Below are positions 33,967-41,989 of a stretch of 64,000 nucleotides of DNA, piece after piece. The DNA is from Streptomyces nojiriensis (lineage in GTDB: Bacteria; Actinomycetota; Actinomycetes; Streptomycetales; Streptomycetaceae). A model generated the notes under the pieces. It saw only the letters and a program-made list of their open reading frames with translations, was not told the origin of the DNA and did not search any database. Where the stretch lies: positions 1,860,001 through 1,924,000 of the forward strand of contig NZ_CP071139.1 of assembly GCF_017639205.1 (NCBI RefSeq). Direction: 5' to 3'. Numbering within the stretch: position 1 is the first letter of the stretch; each line of letters begins with the position of its first letter. Made by a program: the position numbers and the translations under genes.

Positions 33967-35352
33967 TCAGAACGCCAGCCGGAACAGCGCGCCGCCGCCC
34001 GGGGCGGCCTCCGCCGTCAGCTCGGCTGAGTGCGCCCGCGCGATCTGCCGGGCCATGGCCAGTCCGAGCCCCGACCCCGGCAGGGCGCGGGCCGCCCCGG
34101 CCCGGTAGAACCGGTCGAAGACGTGCGGCAGGTCTTCCGGCGAGATCCCCGGGCCGTGGTCACGGACCGTCAGCTCCGGTCCCCGGCCCGGGACGCCCGC
34201 CACCAGCTCCACCTCGACGGGCAGCCCGCCCCGGCCGAACTTGGCCGCGTTGTCGAGCAGGTTCCCCAGCAGCCGGCTGAGTCGCGCCGGTACCCCCGGC
34301 ACCACGACGGGCTGGGCCGGGACCCGTACGTGGAAGGGCACGGCCGGCCAGTGCGTCCGCGCCGCCTGCGCGCAGTGCTCCACCAGCGCACCCAGCCGGA
34401 CCTGTTCCACCAGTGGCTGCGGCTCTTCGTCGCGGGCCAGCTCGATCAGGTCGTTGACCAGACCCGTCACCTCGCGCAGCTGCCGCCCGAGCGCGGCCGA
34501 GGCGCGCTCGCGCTGGTCGGGGGTGAGCCGATCGGCCCGGGCCAGCAGTTCGGCGTTGGTCCGCAGGGCCGTCAGCGGGGTGCGCAGTTCGTGGGAGGCG
34601 TCCGCGACCAGTTGGCGCTGCGCGGCGATCGACTGTTCGAGCTCCCCCAGCATGGTGTTGAAGCTCGTGGCGAGCCGGGTGATCTCGTCCTCCCGCCCCG
34701 GTGGCGGCAGTTCGATCCGGTGCCGTGCGTCGCGGGTGGCGGCGATCCGCTCGGCCGTCGCGGTGAGCCGGGCGACCGGGGCCAGGCCGGTCCGCGAGAC
34801 CCAGTACCCCAGCACGGCGGCCAGCAGCACGCCGATCACCGCCGTCAGCACCAGCCACTGGGCTGCTTCGGTGATGCCGTCCTCGACGGTGTCGGCCCGC
34901 AGGGCCACCTGGAGGGCACGCCCCTTGGCGTAGTCGGTGGTGAGCATCCGGGCGGGATACCCGGCCACCGTGATGTTCGTGTAGTAGGGGGCCTGCCGGC
35001 CCGCGGCGACCTCCCGCGCGGCCGGATCCACGGGCAGCAGTCCCGGGGTTCCGGGGTCCTTGGCCGGGTCGGCGGCCACCACTTCCGCGCAGGCGGGAGC
35101 CGCCAGGAACCGGCATTCCCCGGCCAGTGTGCCCGGCGCGTCCCCCGGATTGCGCTGGGCGGCCAGCCGCGCGGACTGGGTGAGGCTGAGGTCGAGCTGC
35201 TCGTAGAGTGCGGACCGGACCACCAGGAACGCCGCCGCGCACACCCCGACGGCCACGAGGGCCACGGCGGCGGTGACCGACAGCGCCAGCCGGGTGCGCA
35301 GGGGGCCGCGCCTGCGCCAGACCCGGCCGAGCCGCCGGCGGCCGCCGCTCAC
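33967..35352 (-). CDS. Sensor histidine kinase with HAMP domain
   Basis: A 461-residue kinase of the PrrB/MprB type. TM1 lies near residues 22-46, an extracytoplasmic sensor of about 110 residues follows, then TM2 near 170-190, a HAMP linker, the H-box VADASHELRTPLTALRT, N-box LLGNLLDNAAKFG and G-boxes DHGPGIS and GSGLGLAMARQ. The GTG at 35352 overlaps the response-regulator stop by four bases. The extracytoplasmic part contains two Cys (about residues 80-90) that may form a disulfide sensor. Confidence 0.92.
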   Translation of the reverse strand: MSGGRRRLGRVWRRRGPLRTRLALSVTAAVALVAVGVCAAAFLVVRSALYEQLDLSLTQSARLAAQRNPGDAPGTLAGECRFLAAPACAEVVAADPAKDPGTPGLLPVDPAAREVAAGRQAPYYTNITVAGYPARMLTTDYAKGRALQVALRADTVEDGITEAAQWLVLTAVIGVLLAAVLGYWVSRTGLAPVARLTATAERIAATRDARHRIELPPPGREDEITRLATSFNTMLGELEQSIAAQRQLVADASHELRTPLTALRTNAELLARADRLTPDQRERASAALGRQLREVTGLVNDLIELARDEEPQPLVEQVRLGALVEHCAQAARTHWPAVPFHVRVPAQPVVVPGVPARLSRLLGNLLDNAAKFGRGGLPVEVELVAGVPGRGPELTVRDHGPGISPEDLPHVFDRFYRAGAARALPGSGLGLAMARQIARAHSAELTAEAAPGGGALFRLAF

Positions 35353-36104
35353 GCCGCGTCCAGCCGGTAGCCGACCCCGTGGACGGTGTGCACCAGCCGG
35401 GGCTCGCCCGCGGCCTCCAGTTTCCGGCGCAGGTAGCCGACGTAGACGGCGAGGGAGTTGGAGTCCGGACCGAAGTCCCGTCCCCACACCAGTTCGAGGA
35501 TCAGCTCCCGCGGGAGGACTTGGCCGGGGTGGCGCAGGAGCAGTTCGAGCAGGGCCGCTTCGGTACGGCTGAATTCCAGCGGCCTGCTCCCCCGGCGCCC
35601 GGTGCGGGTCGCGGGGTCGAGGACGAGGTCGGCGAAGCCGAGCGGGGCGGCCGCGGGGCCGGCGGGTCCGGGCGCGGCCCGCCGCAGGAGCGCGCGGACC
35701 CGGGCGACCAGCTCGTCCAGGGCGAAGGGTTTGACGAGGTAGTCGTCGGCGCCCGCCTCCAGCCCGTCGACGCGCTCGCTGACGGAGTCGAGGGCGGTCA
35801 GGACGAGGACGGGGGTACGGTCGCCCAGCGCCCGCAGCTGCCGGCAGACTGCGAGGCCGTCGAGTACGGGCATCATCACGTCGAGGACGACCGCGTCGGG
35901 CTCCCAGGCCGCGACCTGGGAGAGGGCCGCGAGCCCGTCCGGGGCCCCCCGTACCTCGTACCCCTCGATCGCCAGTCCGTCCTCGACGGCTGCCCGCACC
36001 TCGGGCTCGTCGTCGACGACGAGGATGCGCTGCCTACCCGCGCCGCCCGTGCCGCCTGTACTGCGCGTACTGCGCGTACTGCCTGTGCTGTCCGTGGAGC
36101 TCAT
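35349..36104 (-). CDS. OmpR-family response regulator
   Basis: A 251-residue response regulator: receiver domain (ILVVDDEPEVRAAV, phospho-Asp in AVVLDVMMPVLDG, Lys in YLVKPFALDEL) and an OmpR winged helix (FSRTEAALLELLLRHPGQVL, SLAVYVGYLRRKLE, VHGVGYRLD). The first 24 residues are a Thr/Ser/Gly low-complexity stretch. The AICE array begins 34 bp upstream of its ATG, so the native promoter may be cut or replaced by element DNA. Confidence 0.93.
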   Translation of the reverse strand: MSSTDSTGSTRSTRSTGGTGGAGRQRILVVDDEPEVRAAVEDGLAIEGYEVRGAPDGLAALSQVAAWEPDAVVLDVMMPVLDGLAVCRQLRALGDRTPVLVLTALDSVSERVDGLEAGADDYLVKPFALDELVARVRALLRRAAPGPAGPAAAPLGFADLVLDPATRTGRRGSRPLEFSRTEAALLELLLRHPGQVLPRELILELVWGRDFGPDSNSLAVYVGYLRRKLEAAGEPRLVHTVHGVGYRLDAA

Positions 36105-36132
36105 GCGGCAAAGCCTGCCAAAGGCTTCTGAG

Positions 36133-36147
36133 AGAACCTCTTAGAAC
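36133..36147. promoter_or_regulatory. AGAAC direct repeat, candidate OmpR-type operator
   Basis: AGAAC occurs at 36133-36137 and again at 36143-36147, exactly ten bases apart, 29-43 bp upstream of the response-regulator ATG. Direct repeats spaced by one helical turn are typical binding sites of OmpR-family proteins, so autoregulation is possible. The second half lies inside the AICE boundary. Confidence 0.4.
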
Positions 36148-36156
36148 GTTCTTAAG
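36138..36156. other. Left attachment site of AICE copy 1
   Basis: The sequence ctcttagaacgttcttaag marks where the left boundary of copy 1 and the copy1/copy2 junction become identical, so the crossover core starts here. It is almost palindromic (GAACGTTC centre). The core's right limit cannot be read without the far right junction outside the window. No tRNA gene is present, unlike many AICE targets. Confidence 0.55.
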
Positions 36157-36270
36157 TCGGGGGAAAGAAGGGGCTGAGGAAGCGGCCTCGCGGAGCCCTT
36201 CCACCCCAAGGGTTCCGGCTCCCCACTGTCCACGACAGTCCAGGCAGATCCGCCTTGCGCTGCCTCCGGT

Positions 36271-36289
36271 GGCTCCCCGATTGGCTCCC
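36271..36289 (+). repeat. Probable integrase arm-type site, left end of copy 1
   Basis: GGCTCCC-CGATT-GGCTCCC, an internal direct repeat. It matches 52516-52534 near the right end at 18 of 19 bases. Paired sites near both ends of an element suggest arm-type binding by the tyrosine integrase or Xis. Confidence 0.45.
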
Positions 36290-36296
36290 CTGGCCC

Positions 36297-36524
36297 TCAC
36301 GCATCGGGCCGCTTCCACACCTCGGGACCGCCTCCCTCCCAGGTGATCGGCCCGTCCTCGCTCAGGTCCACGTCCTCCAGGCCGGCGCGACGCAGGAACT
36401 CGGCAACGTCCCTCGGCGTGTGCGCACGCCCCAGGTCCACGTCCACGCCGAGCGCATGAACGGTGACCTTCCGACCGCCCTTCGGCGACACTGGATGCAC
36501 GATGATCTCCGTCTGATCCGACAC
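36297..36524 (-). CDS. Short conserved hypothetical protein
   Basis: A 75-residue acidic protein starting MSDQTEIIVHPVSPKGGRKV and ending GPITWEGGGPEVWKRPDA. The pattern resembles short proteins found next to integrases in Streptomyces elements; no function is known. Codon usage is normal for high-GC genes and the opposite-strand readings are poorer. It lies alone next to the left attachment site. Confidence 0.6.
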   Translation of the reverse strand: MSDQTEIIVHPVSPKGGRKVTVHALGVDVDLGRAHTPRDVAEFLRRAGLEDVDLSEDGPITWEGGGPEVWKRPDA

Positions 36525-36736
36525 GCCCCCAGCCTGCCGCGCCAGCGCCGGTCCAGCACCCCGAGCACGCCGTCCGGCCGACGGCGTGTGCGAGGTTCCA
36601 CACCAATACCCGGCCAGGCGCTCCCCAGGTTCAGTCGGCTCTCAGAGGGCTCTCGTGTGTGAGGCAGAACCTCGCCTGACCTGCGTGAATTGCTCGACAC
36701 GCGGAAGCAAGAGAGGCGGCACGCAAGAGCGTAAAG

Positions 36737-36764
36737 TTGACAGCGCCTCGGAGTCGGCTAGGCT
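36737..36764 (+). promoter_or_regulatory. Vegetative-type promoter of the DUF3800-linked RNA
   Basis: TTGACA at 36737-36742 and TAGGCT at 36759-36764 with a 16-bp spacer. It is the best sigma-70/HrdB-type promoter in the window. It would start transcription near 36771, directly before the repeat-containing RNA segment. Confidence 0.65.
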
Positions 36765-36770
36765 AGGCAT

Positions 36771-36895
36771 CAGCTGGTAGGACTGCCAACGCGGTTCCGA
36801 GCAGCAGGATGGGACTGCCAACGCGGTGCCCGATTAGCTGCACTGGCTAGTGAATGTAACGAAAAGCGGGTCCTACGGGGCCCGCTTTTTCGTTA
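36771..36895 (+). ncRNA. Candidate small RNA upstream of DUF3800 gene
   Basis: A stretch of about 120 bases between a strong promoter and a strong terminator with no reading frame. It contains GACTGCCAACGCGGT twice, at 36781 and 36813, a 32-base period. CAGCT at about 36771 and AGCTG at about 36836 could close a stem around both repeats. The layout promoter, repeat RNA, terminator, protein gene equals that of type III toxin-antitoxin loci. I also recall published comparative work naming structured RNA motifs upstream of DUF3800 genes; membership is untested. Confidence 0.6.
36857..36895 (+). terminator. Strong intrinsic terminator between RNA and DUF3800 gene
   Basis: A near-perfect hairpin: the arm taacgaaaagcggg pairs with cccgctttttcgtta across a short loop, ending in five T. 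The symmetric A/T tails would terminate transcription in both directions. It should stop most transcripts before the DUF3800 gene, allowing only read-through. Confidence 0.85.
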
Positions 36896-36913
36896 TCATG
36901 AGCTGAATTTTCG

Positions 36914-37777
36914 TTGGCTGGGGATGGGGGCAAATTGTATCTCTTGTTCGTCGATGAATCCGGCACTCACGGCGGAAGCCACGCTTTTGTTCTAGGCGGC
37001 ATAGCAATTCATGAGCGCGACGCGAGGAAACTGCACAAGCTACTCGACAACGTCGTCCAAAAGGCCGTAAGAGGTCCCAACCTCAACGCCGAAGAATTTG
37101 AGCTGCACGTCTCAGAAATGAAGAATGCTAAGAAGCCTAAGCAGAAGACTTCGAAGCCGCAGAAGGTGAGTAACTGGGCTCTGATTCCACGCCCCGACCG
37201 CCTCGCTTTGCTAGAACAGGCGTATGGGATCATCAAGGATTTCCGCCCCACGCAGCCAACCCTCCCGATGGCACTCTTCGGCGTAGCGGTTGATGCAAAC
37301 TTTCGCAGCGGATGGCGTGCCGCGGAACGTGAGGCGTTTGCCTACGAAGTCCTTCTAAATAAATTCGACGTGATGCTGAAGCGAAATCGCTCAGAGAACG
37401 GTGGCGATGATCTCGGGTTGGTCATCCATGACCGCCGCCTTGTGGCTGAACGGGACATTCAGGCATGGACGCGCGAGTGGCGGAGAGCAGCCGGCACTAT
37501 TGGTCAACTCAGAAATCTTGCAGACGTGCCACTCTTCGCTGATTCGAAGGCAACGCGCCTGATCCAGGTGGCGGACCTCGTCTCTTACGCGATCTGGAGG
37601 CACTACTCTCCAGACCCCCCTAAGGAAGACTATATTGAGCATCTCTGGGAGGTTTTCGATAAGAAGGCGGAACAGATGTGCGGTATGGTCCATTACACGC
37701 CCTCCTACGGGAGCGGTACCTGTACATGCCGCTCGTGTGGCGGCCGCCTCACGGCAGAAGCAATGAAATTCGCCTAG
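36914..37777 (+). CDS. DUF3800 domain protein
   Basis: A protein of up to 287 residues of the DUF3800 family, recognised by LLFVDESGTHGG at the N terminus, FVLGGIAI, and a late ADSKATRLIQVADLVSYAIWR. The acidic D-E-S-G start and later D-S/D-L pair suggest an RNase H-like metal-dependent nuclease fold. The C terminus has four Cys (CGMV, CTCRSC) that could bind zinc. Base composition is clearly less GC-rich than in the neighbours, a sign of separate transfer. No ATG exists in frame: TTG at 36914 is annotated, TTG at 36935 (after a G-rich site) is equally possible. It follows the candidate RNA and terminator. Confidence 0.8.
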   Translation: MAGDGGKLYLLFVDESGTHGGSHAFVLGGIAIHERDARKLHKLLDNVVQKAVRGPNLNAEEFELHVSEMKNAKKPKQKTSKPQKVSNWALIPRPDRLALLEQAYGIIKDFRPTQPTLPMALFGVAVDANFRSGWRAAEREAFAYEVLLNKFDVMLKRNRSENGGDDLGLVIHDRRLVAERDIQAWTREWRRAAGTIGQLRNLADVPLFADSKATRLIQVADLVSYAIWRHYSPDPPKEDYIEHLWEVFDKKAEQMCGMVHYTPSYGSGTCTCRSCGGRLTAEAMKFA

Positions 37778-38298
37778 GTGGTCGGTCGGCTACTCCGCGG
37801 CGAACACAGCCTGCCCTGCTGCCATCCCCTCTGCCGTCGACCCACACGGAGTGATAGCAGCCCAGGCTTCTGGGGCCCAGGTGGAGATCTCTGCTGGGCG
37901 AACTGAAGCGTCGTCTGCTATGGCTTGCCTGGGGCGACGGCAGGCGGGATAACGCCACCCCACAACGAACCGGTTGGCAGACGCAGGACGGACACCTTGT
38001 ATCACGGAGTCTGAGCGCCCCCACCAGAGGCATCGATCTGACCGGCAGCCAGCACATCAGAGGAGACTCACCCCATCAGGCCCTTAGCCATGTTGGCGAG
38101 CGGGGCGGAGACAGGAGCGTATGCCCGGGGCGATGGGCGCGCGACGCCGTGCCGTGCACGGCGGAAGCGCCCCTTGATGACTTGGAGAAACTCCTGCCAG
38201 CGTGGCAGGTAAGGGTCCGGTCTGGCAGCAGGCCGTACAACCGAGTTGCTCAGCAGTGCCGTTAGAGTCGCTGCCTCCCTTGAAGGGATCAGAAGCTG
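37778..38298. other. Gap between DUF3800 and XRE genes
   Basis: 521 bp without a confident gene. A 71-codon minus-strand frame (37790-38005, ending GMAAGQAVFAAE) and an Arg-rich minus-strand frame near 38068-38230 could be gene remnants. I see no hairpin terminator. Confidence 0.35.
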
Positions 38299-39921
38299 AT
38301 GACCGTTGCACCGTCCACGCCGTCCCTGTGCACCAGGTGCGGTACAAAGTTGAGCCGCGGAAACACCGACACCGTGTGCAGCCCCTGCCGCCGTGCTGTC
38401 GGTCCGAAAACATCGAGCAGGCCCTCGCGCACCGTATCGACCGACGCCGAGCCGCACTGGCTCGCTAGTGACACCGAGCGGAGCGCCCCTCCGGACGGCT
38501 CGAACCTGGCCGACGTGCTCAAGGCGTATCGAGCGCTCCACAAGCTCAAGCAGCAAGATCTCGCCGACTTGCTCGGCTACGACCAGTCGTACGTCTCCTT
38601 ACTCGAACGCGGCAAGCGCAACATTCGGGACATGGTCGAACTTCGCAGGCTTGCCCACGCCTTGGCCTTGCCTGAAGAAGAGCTTGGCCTGCTACCGCCG
38701 GCCGAGGCCGTCGTGACGGTCGGGGCGTCTGCTGGCGAAATGGGCGAGCGCAGTCCGCTCGCAGCCGTGGATGACCAGCGGCGATGGCGCATGACACGCC
38801 GCGAGCTCAACCGGCACCGGGCCGACCTCACGAAGGCCGCCGCCCGGCTGTACCCGGATGTCTCCCGAGCGGGCAGCAGTCCGGTGCTCACCCGTGAGTC
38901 ATGGATGTGGCCCGAGCCGGTCGACTTCGCGGACATCGAGCTGGCTTGGCTGACGCAGACCAACCCGCCGGAAGTCAGCGGCCGGGAGAAGGAGTCGGAA
39001 GGGGTTCGGCCGCTCGCGCCGCACGGTGCCAAGTTCGATCGCTATACGCAGGCCATCCGGATGATCGACCGACCGTCCCTCTTCGTGAACCGGCCGAGCT
39101 TTCGGCTGCTCGATGTGGCCCAGACGGAAGGCCGCCCCAAGCTGTCGTTCGGGTACACGACGTACTTCGACATGGCCGATGTCTGTGAGGGGGTGGCTCA
39201 CGAGCTGGCGAGTGCGTGGTTGAAGACTGGCAGCGATCCCGCATGGATCGGTGACCCGAGTTGGGCGGAACTCCCGTTCCGATCGCTGGTCGGGGACCCG
39301 TTCGATCTCACGCACCGGCCGTTGCTGCCATCCATCGACACCCTGACCATTCGTCTCGGTCCCGATGGCGCGTCGTTCCCACTTCATCACCGGTCCGCAA
39401 GCAACGTCGCTCTTGCCGGTGGGACGTACCACGTCATGCCGGCCGGGGTGTTCCAGCCGTCCTCAGTCATGCCCTGGGACCAGTCGAACGACTTCAACCT
39501 CTGGCGCAACGTACTGCGCGAGTACGCCGAGGAGTTCCTCGGGGACCCCGAGGCAGACGGGAGCAGCGGCGAGCCGATTGACTACGAGGCCACTGAGCCC
39601 TTCCGGACGCTGAATCAAGCCCGCCGCGAGGGCAAGGTGCGTCCCTACTGCTTCGGGATCGGCCTGGACCCGCTCACTCTGGCGGGCGAGATCCTCAGCG
39701 TGGTGGTCATCGACGCCGACGTCTACGACTCCGTCTTCGCCGGCATGGTGTCCAGGAACTCAGAAGGCGCCGTCGTGGCTGGTAGCCCTGGCAGCAGTAG
39801 CGCCGGAATTGAGTTCACCGAGTCCAACGTCCGGCGCTTGCTGGACAATGAACCTTTGGCGTCCGCTGCCGCGGCGTGCATCGATCTGGCGTGGCGGAAC
39901 CGCGGACTCATCCTGGGCTGA
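38299..39921 (+). CDS. XRE-type regulator with zinc ribbon and Nudix-like C-terminal region
   Basis: A 540-residue regulator. Residues 11-32 have a zinc-ribbon-like Cys set (CTRCG, CSPC), a Cro/C1 helix-turn-helix lies at about 75-125 (KLKQQDLADLLGYDQSYVS), and the C-terminal region includes FNLWRNVLREYAEEFLGD, resembling a Nudix box (RE-x2-EE-x-G). It carries a TTA leucine codon at 38599-38601, so translation may need the bldA tRNA in a Streptomyces host. It is followed 11 bp later by the epimerase gene, forming an operon. No strong ribosome-binding site precedes the ATG. Confidence 0.8.
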   Translation: MTVAPSTPSLCTRCGTKLSRGNTDTVCSPCRRAVGPKTSSRPSRTVSTDAEPHWLASDTERSAPPDGSNLADVLKAYRALHKLKQQDLADLLGYDQSYVSLLERGKRNIRDMVELRRLAHALALPEEELGLLPPAEAVVTVGASAGEMGERSPLAAVDDQRRWRMTRRELNRHRADLTKAAARLYPDVSRAGSSPVLTRESWMWPEPVDFADIELAWLTQTNPPEVSGREKESEGVRPLAPHGAKFDRYTQAIRMIDRPSLFVNRPSFRLLDVAQTEGRPKLSFGYTTYFDMADVCEGVAHELASAWLKTGSDPAWIGDPSWAELPFRSLVGDPFDLTHRPLLPSIDTLTIRLGPDGASFPLHHRSASNVALAGGTYHVMPAGVFQPSSVMPWDQSNDFNLWRNVLREYAEEFLGDPEADGSSGEPIDYEATEPFRTLNQARREGKVRPYCFGIGLDPLTLAGEILSVVVIDADVYDSVFAGMVSRNSEGAVVAGSPGSSSAGIEFTESNVRRLLDNEPLASAAAACIDLAWRNRGLILG

Positions 39922-39932
39922 GAGGCAGATCA

Positions 39933-40877
39933 GTGCGCGTACTTGTGACCGGAGCCTACGGATTCGTAGGCAACGCGGTTGTACGACGGCTTGTCGAAGC
40001 AGGCCACGACACCGTAGTCCTCACGCATCGGCCGGCCGATGCCCCCCTGCCAGAACTGCCGATATCCGAGGTCTTCCGCGGTGACATCCGCGATCCGAAC
40101 GCTCTGGCCGCAGCTCTCGATGGCGTCCAGGGCGTGTGCCACCTCGCGGCCCTCACCCGCGTTCGCGAGTCTTTCGAGCGTTCGGAGGAGTACCAGGCGG
40201 TCAACGCCGGTGGCACGGTGACGCTGCTCGACGCGCTTGCCTCTGCCCGCGCTGGCTCGAAGGTCCCGACGGTCGTCCTCGGCTCCACAGCAGCGATCTA
40301 CGGGGCACCCGAGCGGCAGCCCATCGGTGAGGACACTGTGCCCGCTCCGAGCAACCCCTACGGCACGTCGAAGCTGGCCGCCGACAGGGCGCTTCAGGCG
40401 CGGGCAGAGAAGGGCGAAATCGAGGCTGTGAGTCTGCGGTGCTTCAACATCTCGGGCTCGGTCAACGGAGTGGGAGACGCGGATGAGAGCCGGATCATCC
40501 CGAAGGCCGTGGCGGTGGCAGCCGGCCGCTATCCGCACCTCGAAATGAACGGCGACGGTGCGGCGGTCCGGGACTTCGTACATGTCGATGACCTGGCGCG
40601 CGCATACGTGTTGGCCTTGGAGGCTCCCGCCTCTGCCTCCTTCCGGGCCTACAACGTCGGCGCGACCCCGGCGAGCATGCGCGAGATCGTGGCTACGGTC
40701 GAACGGGTATCGGGTCGGGAAGTGCCCGTTGTGCACCGTCCGCCGCAGCCCGAGCCGCCGCGGCTGGTGGCGGACATCTCCAGGATTACGACTGATCTGG
40801 GTTGGAAGCCGGAGTGCTCCAGCTTGGAGCGGCAGGTCACCGACGCCTGGTCGGCTGTCTCCGACAGCAGTCGCTAA
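39933..40877 (+). CDS. NAD-dependent epimerase/dehydratase
   Basis: A 314-residue extended SDR. It starts with the Rossmann motif VTGAYGFVG and has the catalytic Ser-Thr/Tyr-x3-Lys as YGTSKLAAD. DFVHVDDLARAYVLALEA and the closing region resemble UDP-glucose 4-epimerases. It probably acts on a nucleotide sugar; its role on a mobile element is unclear. The GTG at 39933 has GAGAGG upstream. It overlaps the convergent GntR gene by four bases. Confidence 0.88.
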   Translation: MRVLVTGAYGFVGNAVVRRLVEAGHDTVVLTHRPADAPLPELPISEVFRGDIRDPNALAAALDGVQGVCHLAALTRVRESFERSEEYQAVNAGGTVTLLDALASARAGSKVPTVVLGSTAAIYGAPERQPIGEDTVPAPSNPYGTSKLAADRALQARAEKGEIEAVSLRCFNISGSVNGVGDADESRIIPKAVAVAAGRYPHLEMNGDGAAVRDFVHVDDLARAYVLALEAPASASFRAYNVGATPASMREIVATVERVSGREVPVVHRPPQPEPPRLVADISRITTDLGWKPECSSLERQVTDAWSAVSDSSR

Positions 40878-41302
40878 GACTTGGCCAAGCGGTCCTTGAT
40901 GCTTTCCGGCAGGTCGGCGAACGCCTCCCGCCAGCGCTCAAGGGCCGCTTCGCTGTTCGCCGAAGGGGGCTCGGTCTCGCTCATGGCATCGCGTAGGGCT
41001 GCTTCGAGTACCGTGCCTGCCTGCAGCAGCGGCAGAGCCCAGTCCGCCACCCCGCGCGAGTGGTCTGAGAGGCGGGGCGGGAACTGCGCGAAGACTCCCT
41101 TGCCTTGGTGGCCGACCACGTACCCCTCCGCGCGCAGCAGCGACACCGCGTTCTTCACCACGGTGCTTGAGGCTCCGGAACTTTCGATCAGCTCCTGTGC
41201 CGACGGCAGCGCAACGCCGTCAGGGATCTTGCCGCTGCGAATGCGTTCCCGCAGGTCATCAGCCAGCTGAAGGTATGCCGGCTGCCCTCGGAACTCGGTC
41301 AT
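40874..41302 (-). CDS. GntR-family regulator (KorSA/TraR-like)
   Basis: A 142-residue GntR regulator with an N-terminal winged helix (YLQLADDLRERIRSGKI, LPSAQELIESSGASSTVVKN) and a short C-terminal region of about 60 residues, as in the KorSA-type repressors of Streptomyces elements that control transfer or replication. Its divergent upstream region holds two CTAG-centred palindromes (41325-41345, 41390-41416), the likely operators. It would keep the element silent in the integrated state. Confidence 0.85.
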   Translation of the reverse strand: MTEFRGQPAYLQLADDLRERIRSGKIPDGVALPSAQELIESSGASSTVVKNAVSLLRAEGYVVGHQGKGVFAQFPPRLSDHSRGVADWALPLLQAGTVLEAALRDAMSETEPPSANSEAALERWREAFADLPESIKDRLAKS

Positions 41303-41389
41303 CGGGGTCTTCCTTCAGTCGGGGGTGTTGTACCTAGTACACCAGTCTCTTCGCATCCATTCCCTGTGGGGAGGGGCGAGCCACTTGCC

Positions 41390-41416
41390 AACATGGTGCA
41401 CTAGGTGCACCATGTT
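41390..41416. promoter_or_regulatory. 27-bp palindrome, probable GntR operator
   Basis: Arms AACATGGTGCAC and GTGCACCATGTT match perfectly over 12 bp around the spacer TAG. A weaker relative, GGTGTTGTACCTAGTACACC, lies at about 41326-41345 just before the repressor gene. Both share a CTAG-like centre. Confidence 0.7.
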
Positions 41417-41989
41417 GTTCGTAGGGCAGCGAGCAGTCGGCAGCCCCCATATGACAAGCCGTCATTCGATTCCGGAACACCGTACGGACAGGCTTGTCGC
41501 AAGACAGGGCGCCCCGGCAACGGTGGCGCAGTCACCAACGAACCACTCATGAGGGGCCTTCTTTGGGCTGCTCTGAGCTGCGCAAATGCACCGCACACAA
41601 CTCCACAGCGTGATCCACCGCAGCAACACGGCCGTGACCGCACCGGCCGATGCGAGTGGAGACCAGCCGACTGAGAACGGGCCCGCGTCACAACCGGTCC
41701 CCACGCCCCGAAGGGGTGGCACGCCATCGGCTCTAAAGATCCGCACGGCCAGACATTTGGCTGCCATGACCCCCGGGGACTCGGACCGCCCCCGGATCGA
41801 GCGGCGCCGTGCGAAGCCCAGTCCGACTACTCACCAACGACCACGGTCGCCGGCGCCCGGCCATGCACCCCAGGCGTCGGCGGCCGTGGCTGTTCGTGGA
41901 TCTGCGCAGCCACTTCAAAGGCGTGCGGCCCCGGTGCTGGAACACCGGGGCCGCTTCGAGCCGTCCACCTGCTAGGGAGAACACGACTC
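41417..41989. other. Regulatory gap with no confident gene
   Basis: 573 bp between the operator and the first small AICE gene. Several poor reading frames occur, none with a ribosome-binding site or known motif. It ends with a strong hairpin (41925-41954). It may hold a leader RNA or promoter for the downstream operon. Confidence 0.4.
41925..41954 (+). terminator. Intrinsic-type hairpin before the small-gene operon
   Basis: A perfect 12-bp stem, gcggccccggtg with caccggggccgc, around the loop ctggaa. There is no T-run, as is usual in Streptomyces terminators. A similar stem follows xis at 51251-51282. Confidence 0.65.

Noticed and set aside
36138..36156. A tRNA gene as AICE target
   Set aside because: AICEs often use tRNA 3' ends, but I could not fold a tRNA or find a T-loop near 36138 or 52603.
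36781..36827. CRISPR or tRNA reading of the DUF3800-linked RNA repeats
   Set aside because: Only two repeats of 15 bases exist, and no cloverleaf can be drawn.
37790..38230. Minus-strand frames in the gap after DUF3800 as genes
   Set aside because: No ribosome-binding site, no recognised motif and poor codon bias; at best remnants.
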